Source: Gari tellinella (taxonomy: Eukaryota > Mollusca > Bivalvia > Cardiida > Psammobiidae). Taken from it: a stretch of DNA of 64,000 nucleotides. Position numbers and translations under genes: made by a program. The DNA is taken from positions 31,723,619 through 31,787,618 of the forward strand of contig OV277872.1 of the NCBI GenBank assembly GCA_922989275.2, written 5' to 3'. Below, piece after piece: positions 21,486-32,345 of this stretch. The notes beneath the pieces are model-generated. The model saw only the letters and a program-made list of their open reading frames with translations. It ran no database searches and was not told the origin of the DNA. How positions within the stretch are numbered: the first letter of the stretch is position 1; the number at the start of each line of letters is the position of its first letter.

Positions 21486-21593
21486 ATAAAGGCCAACACA
21501 ATTACGGGAGACACAAGGGAAATGCATGTACATGTTACGAGCGAATTAAAAAAAATTGTATTGAGGTCCATATTTTTTAACACAACTTCTTAA

Positions 21594-21810
21594 CCAATTT
21601 GTGCCCATGCTCCAATATATTGGACATAGGCAAACAGAGTAGACTCTAATCAGATACCACCTAATGCGGCGTCTTATCAACCTATACACTGTTTGCTGAT
21701 TGGAATTCTAATTTTAAACGAAACGAAACTGGAAATTTTAGACCAGGCACCCCTAAGAAATAAAATGATCAAATATATAATCATTGACCAAACGATATGG
21801 CGAAAACGGG
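21594..21810. mobile_element. Family C MITE
   Basis: TTAA then CCAATTTGTGCCCATG at the left and AACGGGTTAA at the right. Hairpin with the GTAGACTCTAATCAGATACC arm. Confidence 0.78.
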
Positions 21811-21969
21811 TTAATTTGTGTTCGCTATCACTTCTATAGAATTTAGAACCTACCATGATAAATGTATTACATTTGGGTCTTGCAAATAAAACTCCCTTTC
21901 AGTAACGTCCCACGTTTTCCTACGGCTGAGAGCCAACAACTGTTACTCGCTGTTTTAAAGTCTGGCATA

Positions 21970-22146
21970 CAGTCGAACTTCGATATCTCGCACTCGGTTA
22001 AATCGGACATACCCGTATCTCAAAGTTAAAACGTGGCTTAGCCACGTTTTAACTTAGAAAAATGGGTATGTTCGACCTAACCGAGCAGTTCGTGTGTCGA
22101 ACTATCGGAAATTCGAGTTCGAGTTCGAGATATCGAAGTTCGATTG
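21970..22146. mobile_element. Family G pogo/Tigger-like MITE, complete
   Basis: TA-flanked CAGTCGAACTTCGATATCTC, and at the right the complement of CAATCGAACTTCGATATCTC. The centre is a palindrome (AAAACGTGGCTTAGCCACGT). The CAGTCGAAC start and TA target are typical of pogo/Tigger. A half copy follows at 22150-22250. Confidence 0.85.
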
Positions 22147-22250
22147 TACCTGTTTTTAAAGATAAAACGTGGCTAAGCCACTTCTTTACTTTGAAATACG
22201 AGTAAAATCGACCTGAGCGATTTCGCGTTACATGTATCGAGATTTTACTT

Positions 22251-23140
22251 ATCTTAAATGAAGGAAAGCTATAAACATAATTGAAGGCGTTCCGTACGAA
22301 CAAAGAAACTTCACTTTGTAAGTTGCTAGATAACTATTTGAATGGTACATGTTGAAATCTAATCAAGGATTGGTATGGTCATGGTAATCAAGCAATATAC
22401 TATGTATGTAAAAATAATAAAACCATTTTCATCAACAGTTTAATTGTTCTTTATAGTTTTTACTTACCCCTATACGTGAACGTTTATAAAAGTGGTAAGC
22501 CCTTATGAGATCGGACCAACGTCGGTCTACATCGGTACAACTTGTAGTTGTATCGACTACGCCCGTCTACCGACGGTAAGTATTGAGTTATTCAATACTA
22601 TTTATTCATTTCACCAAATAAAAATAACTCTTCAAACAAAGGGCATACCAGCTGCCAATCGGTCTGACGAATGTTAGGAAGGAATCTTTCTATCTGCGAA
22701 CGACACGGGAGTGGAACACCTTGCCCACGAGAAACGTGCTTTCGCAAAGCCTGGATTCCTTCATAGAGGCTCACCTTGCAGTTTCATAAATAGGCTGCAA
22801 TACGTTTCATGCATACTAGTACATCCCAAAAACGACAAAACAATCAACTATTTGATGGAGGCCATATCATGGTAGAAGTAGAGCTCGTAAACACATTTTT
22901 ACGTAAACAATCAGAGTTATGCTGTTGACATGAACAAACAGTTACAACATAGAGCAAGGGTTTGGATTTTTGTTAGACAAACAAGTAGACATACATGTAG
23001 CAGACATTGAGTTATTTAAACTTAGTTTAATCGACCACTCAATATATATTAATTAGTGGAATTAAAGATGGTGACAGTTTTAATTATTTGAAACTACAGG
23101 ATTTTTCTGCTTTACACACTCATCCGTATTTCATGAATTT
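22251..23140. other. No feature seen
   Basis: No gene or clear repeat end; two small hairpin-like words occur around 22700-22800. Confidence 0.45.
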
Positions 23141-23149
23141 CATTAACTC

Positions 23150-23420
23150 AATTATCTTACGTCGAACATACCCATATTTCAAAGCTAGAACGTGGCTAAG
23201 CGATGGTTTTACAATAAAATACGGGTAAGGTCGACTTAAGCCAGTCGCAATGAGTTTCGAGTATGATAACCAGTATTTCAATATTTGAAGTTCGGTAACT
23301 TGACCCCGCTTCAGTAGAACATACCAGTATTTCAAAGTTGAAACGTGACTAAGCTATGTTTAAAGTTGAAATGAGTAAATCTGATTAAAGCGAGTTCGAT
23401 TTTTAGAGTTTCGACTGTAT
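23150..23420. mobile_element. Family G MITE, broken
   Basis: Two partial centre palindromes (GAACGTGGCTAAGCGATGG at 23188; GAAACGTGACTAAGC at 23338) and the end TTTCGACTG/TA at about 23409-23420. Confidence 0.6.
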
Positions 23421-23743
23421 ATGCAAAACTTGACCATCCTTAACCCATACGTTTAAGCAGCGGGAGTCTACTATATCCGAGGAGGCAATACTGATTAACA
23501 AACAACTCACTCCTGTAACTTCCAATGAACAACTTCCGTTTCCGGTACATTTCTAGTCCAATATTCAACAAATTATTGAAGGCATCGGTTTTAACTGACA
23601 CATACGCTTACATAAATGGAGCCGCGCCATGACAAAACCAGCCTTATTGCATTGCAGCATTGTACAAACCAAACACCCTTGTCATCCCAGGTTCTGTACC
23701 TGAGTTTAGTCTACACTTTCAAAAAGCATATATAATACAGCTA

Positions 23744-23989
23744 AAGTGGAGAATCTGTTATTATTTCCCGTTTAAACGCAAACGTACACAAACGCAAAGC
23801 GCTAAAACGTAGAAAAGAACAACTTTTGGACAATTCTAATAACTCTTGTTTATCTTGGTGGCAAACAGTTTGGAGCCTGATCAGACGCCGGGTTACCCGG
23901 CGTCTGATCTGGCTCCAAACTGTTTGCACTGCAAATAATAGTTTTAGCGTAAACGCGTTTATTGGGAAAGAATAACAGATTCTCCACTG
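23744..23989 (-). mobile_element. Family A MITE with empty-site support
   Basis: The flanks CAGCTA|...|TACATAAAATGC correspond to an uninterrupted CAGCTACATGAAATGC at 37608. This shows a TA target duplicated on insertion. The hairpin is full length. Confidence 0.95.
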
Positions 23990-24029
23990 TACATAAAATG
24001 CTTTAGATGCACGTCAAACAGTGAATCTG

Positions 24030-24307
24030 GGGGCCTCCGTGGCCTAGTGGTATAGTCACTGTGACTTACATCACTAAGCTCCTCACCGCTGTGAGTTCGA
24101 ATCCCAGTAGGGTCGTTCGGATTTTTCATGTGAGGAAGTCTTCCAGCTGGCTTGCGGAAGGTCGGTGGTTCTACCCAGTTGCCGATTTGTGCCTGAAACA
24201 GTGCATAAAGGACTTCTGGGGTCTTCCTCCACCTATAATTAGCTGGACGTCGTGATATGACTGAAATAATGTTGAAAACGACGTAAAATCAAAACAAATC
24301 AAATCAA
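24030..24307 (+). mobile_element. tRNA-derived SINE, full length
   Basis: The head has a pol III A box (TGGCCTAGTGGT, 24040) and B box (AGTTCGAATCC, 24094), as in a tRNA, but without a foldable acceptor stem. The body has GGAAGGTCGGTGGTTCTACC and TCTGGGGTCTTCCTCCACC, a block resembling conserved domains known from bivalve SINEs. The tail is CGACGTAAAATCAAAACAAA then (AATC)n. Lacks coding capacity; would rely on a LINE for movement. Confidence 0.9.
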
Positions 24308-24514
24308 GGTCAGCGGTAGCGTCTTTTACGCGGCGGCTGACCTTGATCTACACTATTTGCAATGCAATAAGACAGGTTTGCTCATATATATACATGTTTA
24401 TGTATTAAAAACAAACCAAAAAAAAACAAACTATGTCCAATGCACTTGTATTTATTCTCCAAAAATGGCAAAAGCGCTACAGAAGAGAGTTATTGTTTCT
24501 TTTGAAAACATGTA

Positions 24515-24760
24515 CAGTGGAGAAAACGTTATTCTTTCCCAATAAACGCGTTTACACTAAAACTATTATTTGCAGTGCAAACAGTTTGGAGCCAGATCAG
24601 CCGCCGGGTAACCCGGCCTCTGATCAGACTACAAGCTGTTTGCCACCAAGATAAACAAGAAATATCAGAATTGTCCAAAAGTTGTTCTTTTCTACGTTTT
24701 AGTGCTTTGCGTTTGCGTACGTTTGCGTTTAAACGGAAAAGAATAGCAGATTCTCCACTG
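24515..24760 (+). mobile_element. Family A MITE
   Basis: Complete, TA-flanked. Core GATCAGCCGCCGGGTAACCCGGCC, with a few arm mismatches. Confidence 0.93.
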
Positions 24761-24762
24761 TA

Positions 24763-25040
24763 AGGAAGAGATCAATGTCATTAAACCAGGTTCCAAAGAG
24801 AAGGAACTACTCGAATGAGTAATCAGACAAGAGGGGTTTGAGCAGACATACATACTTAAGTTTTCAGTATACTCCCCTTAATTGGAGTCCTCCTATTTGT
24901 TAGCATTTTGATATGGCTTTTTTTCTTAATACTAGTATATGAGAACATTGACAAGCACTGTATATCCTCAGCAAATGAGGTTCCTTCAATATTATGTTCC
25001 CAATAAGAACACATTTTACTATGAATATGTAAAACTATAA
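24763..25040. other. No feature seen
   Basis: Short AT-rich stretch between MITEs. Confidence 0.4.
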
Positions 25041-25044
25041 TTAA

Positions 25045-25264
25045 CCAATTAGCGCCCCATGCATTCTTCCATGATTATATATTGGATTAGACCATTTTTT
25101 ATCTAAGGGAAGCCTGTACTCAATTTTCAATTTGTCTTGTTTTCGATTAAAATTCCTATCAGTAAACAATTTAGATTTTAATCAGACGTCGTATTATGCG
25201 GTGTTTGATCAGGGTCTACACTGTTTGCCTATGTATCATATATGGGACTGTGGGCATCTATGGA
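25045..25264. mobile_element. Family C MITE
   Basis: TTAACCAATTAGCGCCCCATG at the left and GGGCATCTATGGATTAA at the right. The hairpin has the TTAGATTTTAATCAGACGTCG arm. Confidence 0.75.
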
Positions 25265-25624
25265 TTAAAATACAAATATTGTCTCCATGATTCAAGGACG
25301 CAGGCGTATAAACTATGAACTTAATGAATGAGAGACAACTGCGTAAAGCAAGATATGTGACGTAACCAAAAAATCATAGTAAAACTAATAATTATCTATG
25401 TAAAAGCAAACAGGAGTGTTGCAAACAACAATACACTGACCATTAAGAGGAATACCAGTGCGAAGATGACAAACTAACATTGCAAATATAAACAATTCAT
25501 TGTAAAAATGTATTCAAAGTCCTCTCGAAATTCTACAGATAGAAAGTCGTTATTCTTTTCCATTTGATATGAAGCTTGACGCAAATCGCAATGCACAAAA
25601 CACAAAGAACACGCAGTGCTCTTA

Positions 25625-25870
25625 CAGTGGAGAATCTGTTATTCTTTCCCAATAAACGCGTTTACGCTAAAACTATTATTTGCAGTACAAACAGTTTAGA
25701 GCCAGATCAGACGCCGGGTAACCCGGCGTCTGATCAGGCTCCAAACTGTTTGCCACCAACATAAACAAGAATTATCAGAATTGTCCAAAAGTTGTTCTTT
25801 TCTACGTTTTAGCGCTTTGCGTTTGCGTACGTTTGCGTTTAAACGGGAAAGAATAACAGATTCTCCACTG
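25625..25870 (+). mobile_element. Family A MITE, representative intact copy
   Basis: 246 bp between TA dinucleotides (25623-25624, 25871-25872), with termini CAGTGGAGAATCTG and CAGATTCTCCACTG. Inner order: CCCAATAAACGCG, a 65-bp hairpin (25688-25753, centre GCCGGGTAACCCGGC), GATAAACAAGAATTATC, and GCGTTTGCGTACG. The CAGT start and TA target point to Tc1/mariner-like mobilisation. ORFs of about 62-80 codons read through it on both strands only because copies are young. Confidence 0.95.
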
Positions 25871-26217
25871 TAACTGTATTGACAGTTTATTGACGACTAA
25901 ATTCCAAAATGGTCAAAGCAACTAAAGACACCGAGTTACCCGGCGGCTATAATAGTTCCAATCAGTTTGCATTGGGCATACTTGTTTTGTGACAAACTCG
26001 TGTAATAGAATTGATACCAATCCCGGACCATGATCAGCACTAATATGTTTAGTTTTAACAATAAGGGCCAAATTCACTTTAGGTCACTCAACTGTTTGAC
26101 ACTCAATCTAACAAAAATACGAGGTTCGTTCAAAAAGTTGCCGGACTGACCTTTTAAATCGGATCCTTATCAAATTTGGCATGAACGTACATGCAGTGAT
26201 TACTGGCTGTTTGTATA

Positions 26218-26707
26218 TGTTACAGGGATTATGTGTTATTAGGGAAAACGTGAAATCCCTGAAAAAACAGGAATTTCACGAAAAACCTAAATCTCACAGA
26301 GAAAAGGCGTAATTTTGAAGCTTTTCGTTGATTTTTTATACATATTTGGCATTTACTTTTGGTTAAAGTAATGAATCTTACCTTGATTAGTTCATTTAGT
26401 TCAAAGGCAAGTACCACGCTATAAAACGGTATGTTGTTAACCTTATTAACAAAACATATATCTTAGTTTTTTAATTGCCCTGACTTAAATACACACTGTT
26501 AAGTCCGTTTTATTCACTTGTGCGAGAAACGTTGTATGAACGTTCATTAAACCATAATATTTCAAGAAAGCATGATAGTACACATTTATTAATTTGATCA
26601 AAAAAGGGACATTTCATCAATTCCCTAAAACGCCCAGTGATAACGTGTAATCCCTAAAAAGTTCAGGGATTACGCGTAATCCTTGATTACACTTAATCCC
26701 TGTAACA
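26218..26707. mobile_element. 490-bp element with TGTTACAGGGATTA termini and internal repeats
   Basis: TGTTACAGGGATTATGTGT at the left mirrors ACACTTAATCCCTGTAACA at the right. Flanks are TATA on both sides. The core words AATCCCT/AGGGATT recur internally, including GTGAAATCCCTG...CAGGAATTTCACG and GGGATTACGCGTAATCC. Confidence 0.78.
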
Positions 26708-26859
26708 TATAAATCAAAATTTCAAAAATGTCATCATATTTCACATGTTATTGCATTCAGCAGGCAATCATTTATTACAATCTGGAATGTGACCTCACCG
26801 TTCACACTAACACGAACATTGTAGTGACCAGTGAGGAATAATAAATGCTAACATACTGA

Positions 26860-27026
26860 TATCCGTTTTAAACCGTTTGGACTTGATCAGACTCCAAATT
26901 GTTTGCCACTCAGATCAATATGAAGCTTTTTGAATGTCTTACAATTAACATTTTCAACGTTTTACTGCACCGAATTTGTGCTTCGTTTGCGTTATAAACG
27001 GGCGAAACATAACGTCTTTTCCACTG
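26860..27026 (+). mobile_element. Family A remnant
   Basis: Collapsed hairpin (CTTGATCAGACTCCAAATTG) and CTTTTCCACTG/TA. Confidence 0.55.
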
Positions 27027-27298
27027 TATACATGTATATGCATTACAACATTTCGACTGTGAATTCATCATGAACGTGTCATTGAGTTTGTCTGTGTCTG
27101 TGTGATAGAGTTCTGCCTTATAGGATATAGTCTTTAATTATCTGAATGTTCGGAGTCCCAGTGGGGTTTTGGCGTTAACAACCTCTTACTCGCATATGAC
27201 ATGTCTTGAATAGCTATCCTTTGTGCACTTGGTGCAGAATTATCTTGTTATTAATGGATGTGGGTGGCGATAAATATGAATCCTCGGATGTTTAACCC

Positions 27299-27540
27299 AT
27301 TACCCAATAAATACGCTTTTTAAAGCTTTTAATTTAATCCTCTTCTGAAGAAAATAGTTCCAATTTACACTGTCACAAATGAGAATCATAAGAAATAGTT
27401 TCTATATTCTAGCAGATAAAAGGGTTAAAGCAGGCTGAAAGTAAAGCAGTATGTGCCTTAAGGCACATTCTACTTTACTTTCAACCTGCTTTAAATGATA
27501 AACTATCTTCAAAACTAGAAACAGGCTATTGGGGAATGCA
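27299..27540. mobile_element. Family D MITE
   Basis: TTTAACCCATTACCCAATAA at the left and CTATTGGGGAATG at the right. The centre hairpin is GAAAGTAAAGCAGTATGTGCC with its mirror, unrelated to the family A-C core. Confidence 0.75.
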
Positions 27541-27559
27541 GACTAAACTGATACAGAAG

Positions 27560-27795
27560 AGGATACTTTTTTCATTTCCGTGCAAATTAAACTACTAGAA
27601 ATGCACTATAGCATTGTATATGTAAACTTCTCTCAAATTCTGACGAATTAATTTCTTTCTGAGTGGAAACAGTTTGGAGTATGAGTAGACGCCAGGTAAC
27701 CTGTTGTCGAATCTAGTTCAAAACTGTTTGCAATTTAAATACATTTTGGGAATAAATGAGATTATTCGGAAAGAATAAGTTGTCTCCAAAGTATT
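27560..27795 (-). mobile_element. Family A MITE, degenerate
   Basis: TTTGGAGTATGAGTAGACGCCAGG and GTTGTCTCCAAAG remain. Confidence 0.5.
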
Positions 27796-27810
27796 AGGCC
27801 AAATCGAGAC

Positions 27811-28206
27811 ATGCACGTAAAAAAGGCTAAAACACTAAAACTATGGTTATTGGTTATGAGAATACTGACATATATATCAATTATGATAAGATCGGTGAGT
27901 TTTCTCTTTAAAAATAAGTGCGCTGTATGCAAATAATATTACCTATGATAAGTGACAGAAGATCTTATTCTGATAATTACAACAGAAAACAAACAGTATT
28001 GGCAACAATTTACAGAGGTTTGAATATTAAAACCAAACGGTTATTAATATTTCTATTTTCAGCAATTTTATTTAGAGAGGATGTTCGTGGGAGAGGCTCG
28101 GGGTGCCAATTTATTGCCAAGCTTTATCACGCTTAGCCAGAAGCTGGACCCAACATCGGCGGCTGTGGCATTAAGTAATTCTAAACATATTCAAATCATG
28201 CAATAA
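27811..28206 (+). CDS. Candidate two-exon small secreted peptide (unrecognised)
   Basis: Exon 1 would be 27811-27894: MHVKKAKTLKLWLLVMRILT..., 28 residues with a basic start and a hydrophobic run that looks like a signal peptide. A GTGAGT donor at 27895 and a TTTCTATTTTCAG acceptor ending at 28062 enclose a 168-base intron. Exon 2 (28063-28206) continues in the same phase for 47 codons, including the block EARGANLLPSF and KLDPTSAAVALS, to TAA. The total is 75 residues. The GC-richer stretch at 28081-28174 stands out from its AT-rich setting. No family is recognised and there is no KR-bounded peptide. An alternative is chance splice sites beside a small GC-rich insertion. The unit is duplicated at 28459-28740, where a TAG follows four codons after the acceptor. 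Confidence 0.25.
27817..28086 (+). repeat. Direct duplication, copy 1 (270 bp, partner 28471-28740)
   Basis: Near-identical to 28471-28740 at a constant 654-bp offset, from GTAAAAAAGGC to GAGGATGTT. The sequence between the copies (28087-28470) is not duplicated. The ends lack TG...CA, so these are probably not LTRs. Confidence 0.8.
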
Positions 28207-28458
28207 TTATTTTGCATAACTTATACGATAATTAAAAAGAAATTACAAGTTGTGGAACCGTTGACGGTTGAAATTACGTATGAACAAAACAATATATCTT
28301 AAACATTATACAAGTAACGCACATACAAACAAATTAACGTGGTACAGAAATTGCAAGTATAGCGGGAAACTGGTGGAGTTTTGCGAGTTGGTGCACGTAG
28401 AGCACAATACGTGCAAATTAACAGGAATGCCATAATGCGTGTACATGTACATAAGTGC

Positions 28459-28740
28459 ATGAGAAGGTCGGTAAAAAAGGCTAAAACACTAAAACTATGG
28501 TTATTGGTTATGAGAATACTGACATATATATCAATTATGATAAGATCGGTGAGTTTTCTCTTTAAAATTAAGTGCACTGTATGCAAATAATATTACTTAT
28601 GATAAGTGACAGAAGATCTTATTCTGATAATTGCAACAGAAAACAAACAGTATTGGCAACATTTTCCAGAGGTTTGAATATTAAAACCAAACGGTTATTA
28701 ATATTTCTATTTTCAGCAATTTTATTTATAGAGGATGTTT
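28459..28740 (+). pseudogene. Duplicated copy of the candidate two-exon unit, interrupted
   Basis: This copies 27817-28086 at an offset of 654 bp with about a dozen differences. The donor (GTGAGT at 28549) and acceptor (ending at 28716) are both kept, and the intron is again 168 bases. An ATG at 28459 replaces the one at 27811. After the acceptor the frame reads Gln-Phe-Tyr-Leu-stop. Homology ends exactly at GAGGATGTT, where the GC-rich exon-2 sequence of the first copy begins. Confidence 0.35.
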
Positions 28741-28741
28741 G

Positions 28742-29366
28742 TTCAATTGAAAATAAATATGCCGTTTGTTCACCCAATGGTTTGATTTCATTACAGTATT
28801 AATATACAAGTGTAATTATTAGTGAATGATTTCGTTAGATTCAAATTTCGTAAATGCTGAATGTAGTGAGATACAACATGTAGTGGATTTTACGACACTC
28901 CGACACTGAGTAGATCATACAGCACCACTGAATAATGAGACGAGATGATAAAAAGAGATGGTTTCAGGAAAATGATTTTGCTAATCCCATTCGCCGAGAA
29001 GCAGCGCATTAGATCAAAACAACCGACCTGTCTTCCGTTTATATCTTGGCAAAGAAGACGATCGCCGCCAAATAAACGAAAACTTTCCCGGTGACATTAA
29101 GCGCAATAAACGCTACAAGTTCGAAATGTCTCTAGCGCCGACTATACCAACAGCACGAACACACTTACACACCCAAATATTGACATACATGTACATTTTA
29201 ACCTCAAATCGCGTAACTTACGTAATTCATATCGAAATGGCATTATATAAGTTAACATATACATATACTACCTTTTTTCTGAATTCTATACATATTGATT
29301 TTTTTAACATAAATGTAGCTCTTCTTATTCAACTGGTTAAATAGTCCAGTAGACAATGTATGGCCA
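28742..29366. other. Unassigned region with a GC-richer island at about 28935-29130
   Basis: The sequence is mostly AT-rich. At 28935-29130 base composition changes (CCCATTCGCCGAGAAGCAGC, GACGATCGCCGCC). Short ORFs occur on both strands, none recognised. It could be an exon or a CpG-bearing promoter remnant. TACATGTA-type words continue to 29200. Confidence 0.3.
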
Positions 29367-29556
29367 CAGAAAAACCTCTCTATAACGACCACTAAATTGT
29401 GTTAATTAGCAGATGTATAAGGCAGGTCACTGCTTAAAGCAAGGTCAACGTCAAACAAAACGCTCCTTTATGTTCACCTTGCTTTAAGCAGTCGCCTGTC
29501 TATTATAAAATGTACTATCCTTCGTTTTAGTGAGTGTTATAGAGAGATTTTACTGC
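29367..29556. mobile_element. Family E MITE
   Basis: CAGAAAAACCTCTCTATAACG at the left and GTTATAGAGAGATTTTACTG at the right. Inner palindrome ACTGCTTAAAGCAAGGT / ACCTTGCTTTAAGCAGT. Confidence 0.75.
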
Positions 29557-29776
29557 ATTTGTTCATCAGAGAAATTTAGACATTAGGGATATGCAAATGG
29601 TTCACCCAGTATCCGAATTCTGCTGTAAGCAGTTGACAAAACGCTCACGAATTAACGAGACTAATGTACGCACGCAATGGTCAGTTCGTGAAACGGATAC
29701 ATAAATTCACTGCAATATATTTTAGAAGGTTGGTAAGGTGACTAACCTGTGACAAACAAAGTCATTATTGTGAAAA

Positions 29777-30920
29777 ACAGTGGAAATACGTTATATTTCC
29801 TCCTTTAAAGGCAAACTAAACCCAAGTGCACTGTATCAAAATGTAGCAAATAGATTTATTAGCATTAATTTCGTTTTAAGGGTGTTTCAAACTCATGAAT
29901 TTGGGAAAGTACATGTATATGAAAGTTTTGTATTGAAGAGCTATTTAAGATAATTGAAAAAAATAGAAAAAGTGTATATTTTGGTGAACAACTTTTGGCT
30001 CTACGGCCATGTAAAATTTACCCCACCCACTTTTTCTTAGTTAGTCCTTTTCAAACAGCCCGCTTCAATAAAAAAAACATTTCAAATGAAAGCAAACATG
30101 ATAATTTGGTTTGGTGCTATTTATTTCATGTCTATGGTAGTATTTCTTCATGCAAAAACTAATTTAAGACAAAACGGGCACCAAATGTAAAATTTATAAA
30201 GCTCTAAATATCATCGATATGATACTTATTTTGTAAAAATTGTAAAAGGGTATTACTCCCTTTTCTTCAATAACTCAATTTTTTAACACTTACATGTACC
30301 TATCAATGTCATTTCATATTTTGAATATTTAGAATATAAGAAAAAGTTAGATACTAGACATATTTATTTTATTTTCCTATTTCTCATAATATTTTGTTTT
30401 TAAAAAAAATGTCATTACCCATAAAAACCATGTTGTTGATTCAGATATTCATATTTTTCAAATCTGGTGCCTGTTTGGTCTTGATTTAGTTTCTTTATGT
30501 CAAAATACTTCCACAGACTTTAAATACATAATGAAAAACAAAATTACCATGATTGTTTTTATTTGAAATAGATTTTACTGAATCTCAAACTTTAAATTTG
30601 ACAAAATATGAGAACAAGTCTGAATTTGACACATATTTTCCAAATTGCCGTAGTGCAAACTAATGCACACCAACATATGCTTTTTTCCTGTTTTTTTTTT
30701 CCAGTTATCATAATCAGCTCTTTCAAAATAAACATGAAAGATAAAAATGCTTTGAAAAATTCCCTATTGGTTTGATACACCCTTAAGATATATGTAAGTC
30801 TGAGTGGTAAACAGTTTGGAGTCTGATAAAACGCCGGGTTACCCGGCGTCTCATCTGACTCTCAATTGTTTGGAATGGAAATAATTGTTTCAACATAAAA
30901 TCGTTTATTAGTCACAAAGC
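29777..30920 (-). mobile_element. Family A MITE split by a TTAA element
   Basis: Left part 29777-29879 (CAGTGGAAATACGTTATATT) and right part 30787-30920 (TGAGTGGTAAACAGTTTGG, hairpin 30810-30870, ATCGTTTATTAG). The 903-bp insertion accounts for the gap. Confidence 0.78.
29880..30782. mobile_element. TTAA-flanked element, 903 bp
   Basis: GGGTGTTTCAAAC at the left and the complement of GGGTGTATCAAAC at the right, with TTAA at 29876-29879 and 30783-30786. A TTAA target suggests piggyBac or Kolobok. The interior is AT-rich with no transposase frame. Confidence 0.75.
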
Positions 30921-31310
30921 CTGGTAATCAAATAACTAGTGGTTCGATCACCCGGTTGTTAGGCGAAATGGCAGCCATTTTGACTAAACTTGTAGATTTA
31001 GCTGAGAATAACCTTATTAAAGTAATATATAAGAGCCAATGAATATTAAATGACACGTATCAGTCATTTTTGGGGTTTTAGAGTAATGTTTTACCAGGTA
31101 TATGATGGGTTAATAAGAGTTTATCATTTCTGGAGGCCATCTTGGTAGCTATCTTGGATTCTGAGAGAGTAATAATGATCAATAACTCGAAAGGGCTAAC
31201 GCGAAGTTACCCGTATTTCAACGTTTACACGTGACAAAGCCCCAACTATGGATAATACAAGTTCAGACTAAAGTCACAACTTAGTTTTCATTCAATCATT
31301 CCTGGTAATG
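30921..31310. other. No gene; possible family G scrap at 31205-31245
   Basis: CCCGTATTTCAACGTTTACACG resembles part of the family G centre. Otherwise unassigned. Confidence 0.4.
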
Positions 31311-31317
31311 AAAAAGC

Positions 31318-31673
31318 TGACTACAGCGCTTCCTATCTACAACGGCATCCAATGGGAAACCGAAAATGTGTGCGTTGTTCGGAGGGAGTCATTATAGGGA
31401 GGGAAAATAAAGACATGCCTAATATTTTGCAAACAGTTTGAATCGCGTGACGCGGGGTCTGATCTGGATTCAAGCCGGTTGTCACTCGTTTTTGTATTTG
31501 TTCTATCAAAATGTCCACTTATATGTAACTTTGAGAAAAAACAGCAGATGACAATTTTATGTAGACGATATTGCAGCAGTAAAATGTAGGGCGTGTATGT
31601 CTTGTATGGGGAACAGCGGCAAGAGCCGTTGTAAGGAGAGAGTCGTTGTTTGGAGGGTCGTTGTTGGGAGGGA
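31318..31673 (+). mobile_element. Family F MITE
   Basis: GCGCTTCCTATCTACAACGG at the left and GGGAGGGAGCACTG/TA at the right. The hairpin has lost much of its left arm (TTGAATCGCGTGACGCGGGG). Confidence 0.75.
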
Positions 31674-31719
31674 GCACTGTACAGATATATATAATAACAT
31701 TTCAAAAGCTAAACGTTTC

Positions 31720-31890
31720 TTCAGTTTGCTGCACACGTATTTCAAAATAAAAACGTGGTGTAACTTTAACTTTTGAATGAGGGTATGTGAGATTTAAACA
31801 AGCTCGAAGTCTCGAAATGCCACTGTTTGATAAAGAGAAAAAATCGGTGTAAGTCTGTTTGAGTAATCGAAGTTCGGCTCTATTTAGTAT
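31720..31890. mobile_element. Family G MITE remnant
   Basis: CACACGTATTTCAAAATAAAAACGTGG and AGTAATCGAAGTTCGGCTC. Confidence 0.45.
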
Positions 31891-32189
31891 ATGTAAATGT
31901 GTTACAAGTTATTTTCACCGAAACTATTGTAAACATTCAAAAGCACTGAGCCTGCGTAATTCCAAACCCCCTTGAGTATGTGTGAGAGGAATGTTTCACT
32001 GATGAATCGGAATAAAACCAAAAGAGAATAACTAAATGGATTCCTGTTAAAGAAACGGAAGTGTTGTCAGGACGTGAGACGAGTTTTCTAAACACGTCGT
32101 AATCAATTCGCTCCTGGTATACTGTAATGGTATATATTATTCTTTCCTATTCAAACGAAATTTAACATAATAAAGATTATAAAAATCCA

Positions 32190-32345
32190 CCATGTGTGTT
32201 GATATAGGATAGAAATTTCTCCTCCGAGGGTCAGAAAATTCATGCAGGGACGAGGCTTGCCGGTCCCTGCGTGAGTTTTCTGATCCCAGGGGGAGTAATT
32301 CCTATCCTACATCAACAAAACGAATGGTGTTTTTTTCCTCCAACT
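32190..32345. mobile_element. Foldback element, about 155 bp
   Basis: GTTGATATAGGATAGAAATT...CTCC mirrors GGGAGTAATTCCTATCCTAC. The centre is GCAGGGACGAGGCTTGCCGG. A possible related half lies at 32514-32565 (TGGATAGAGTGATTCTCC). Confidence 0.7.

Larger units (their letters stand above)
23617..24395. mobile_element. Composite: older MITE split by a family A MITE and a SINE
   Basis: GGAGCCGCGCCATGACAAAA at the left and GCAATAAGACAGGTT...CTCAT at the right belong to the same element as 37480-37725. Family A (23744-23989) and a SINE (24030-24307) interrupt it. The intact copy serves as an empty-site reference. Confidence 0.85.

Noticed and set aside
24030..24110. tRNA gene
   Set aside because: A and B boxes are present, but there is no acceptor stem pairing and a SINE body and tail follow.
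27817..28740. LTR pair of a retrotransposon
   Set aside because: The 270-bp direct repeats lack TG...CA ends, flanking duplications, a primer-binding site and any internal coding sequence.
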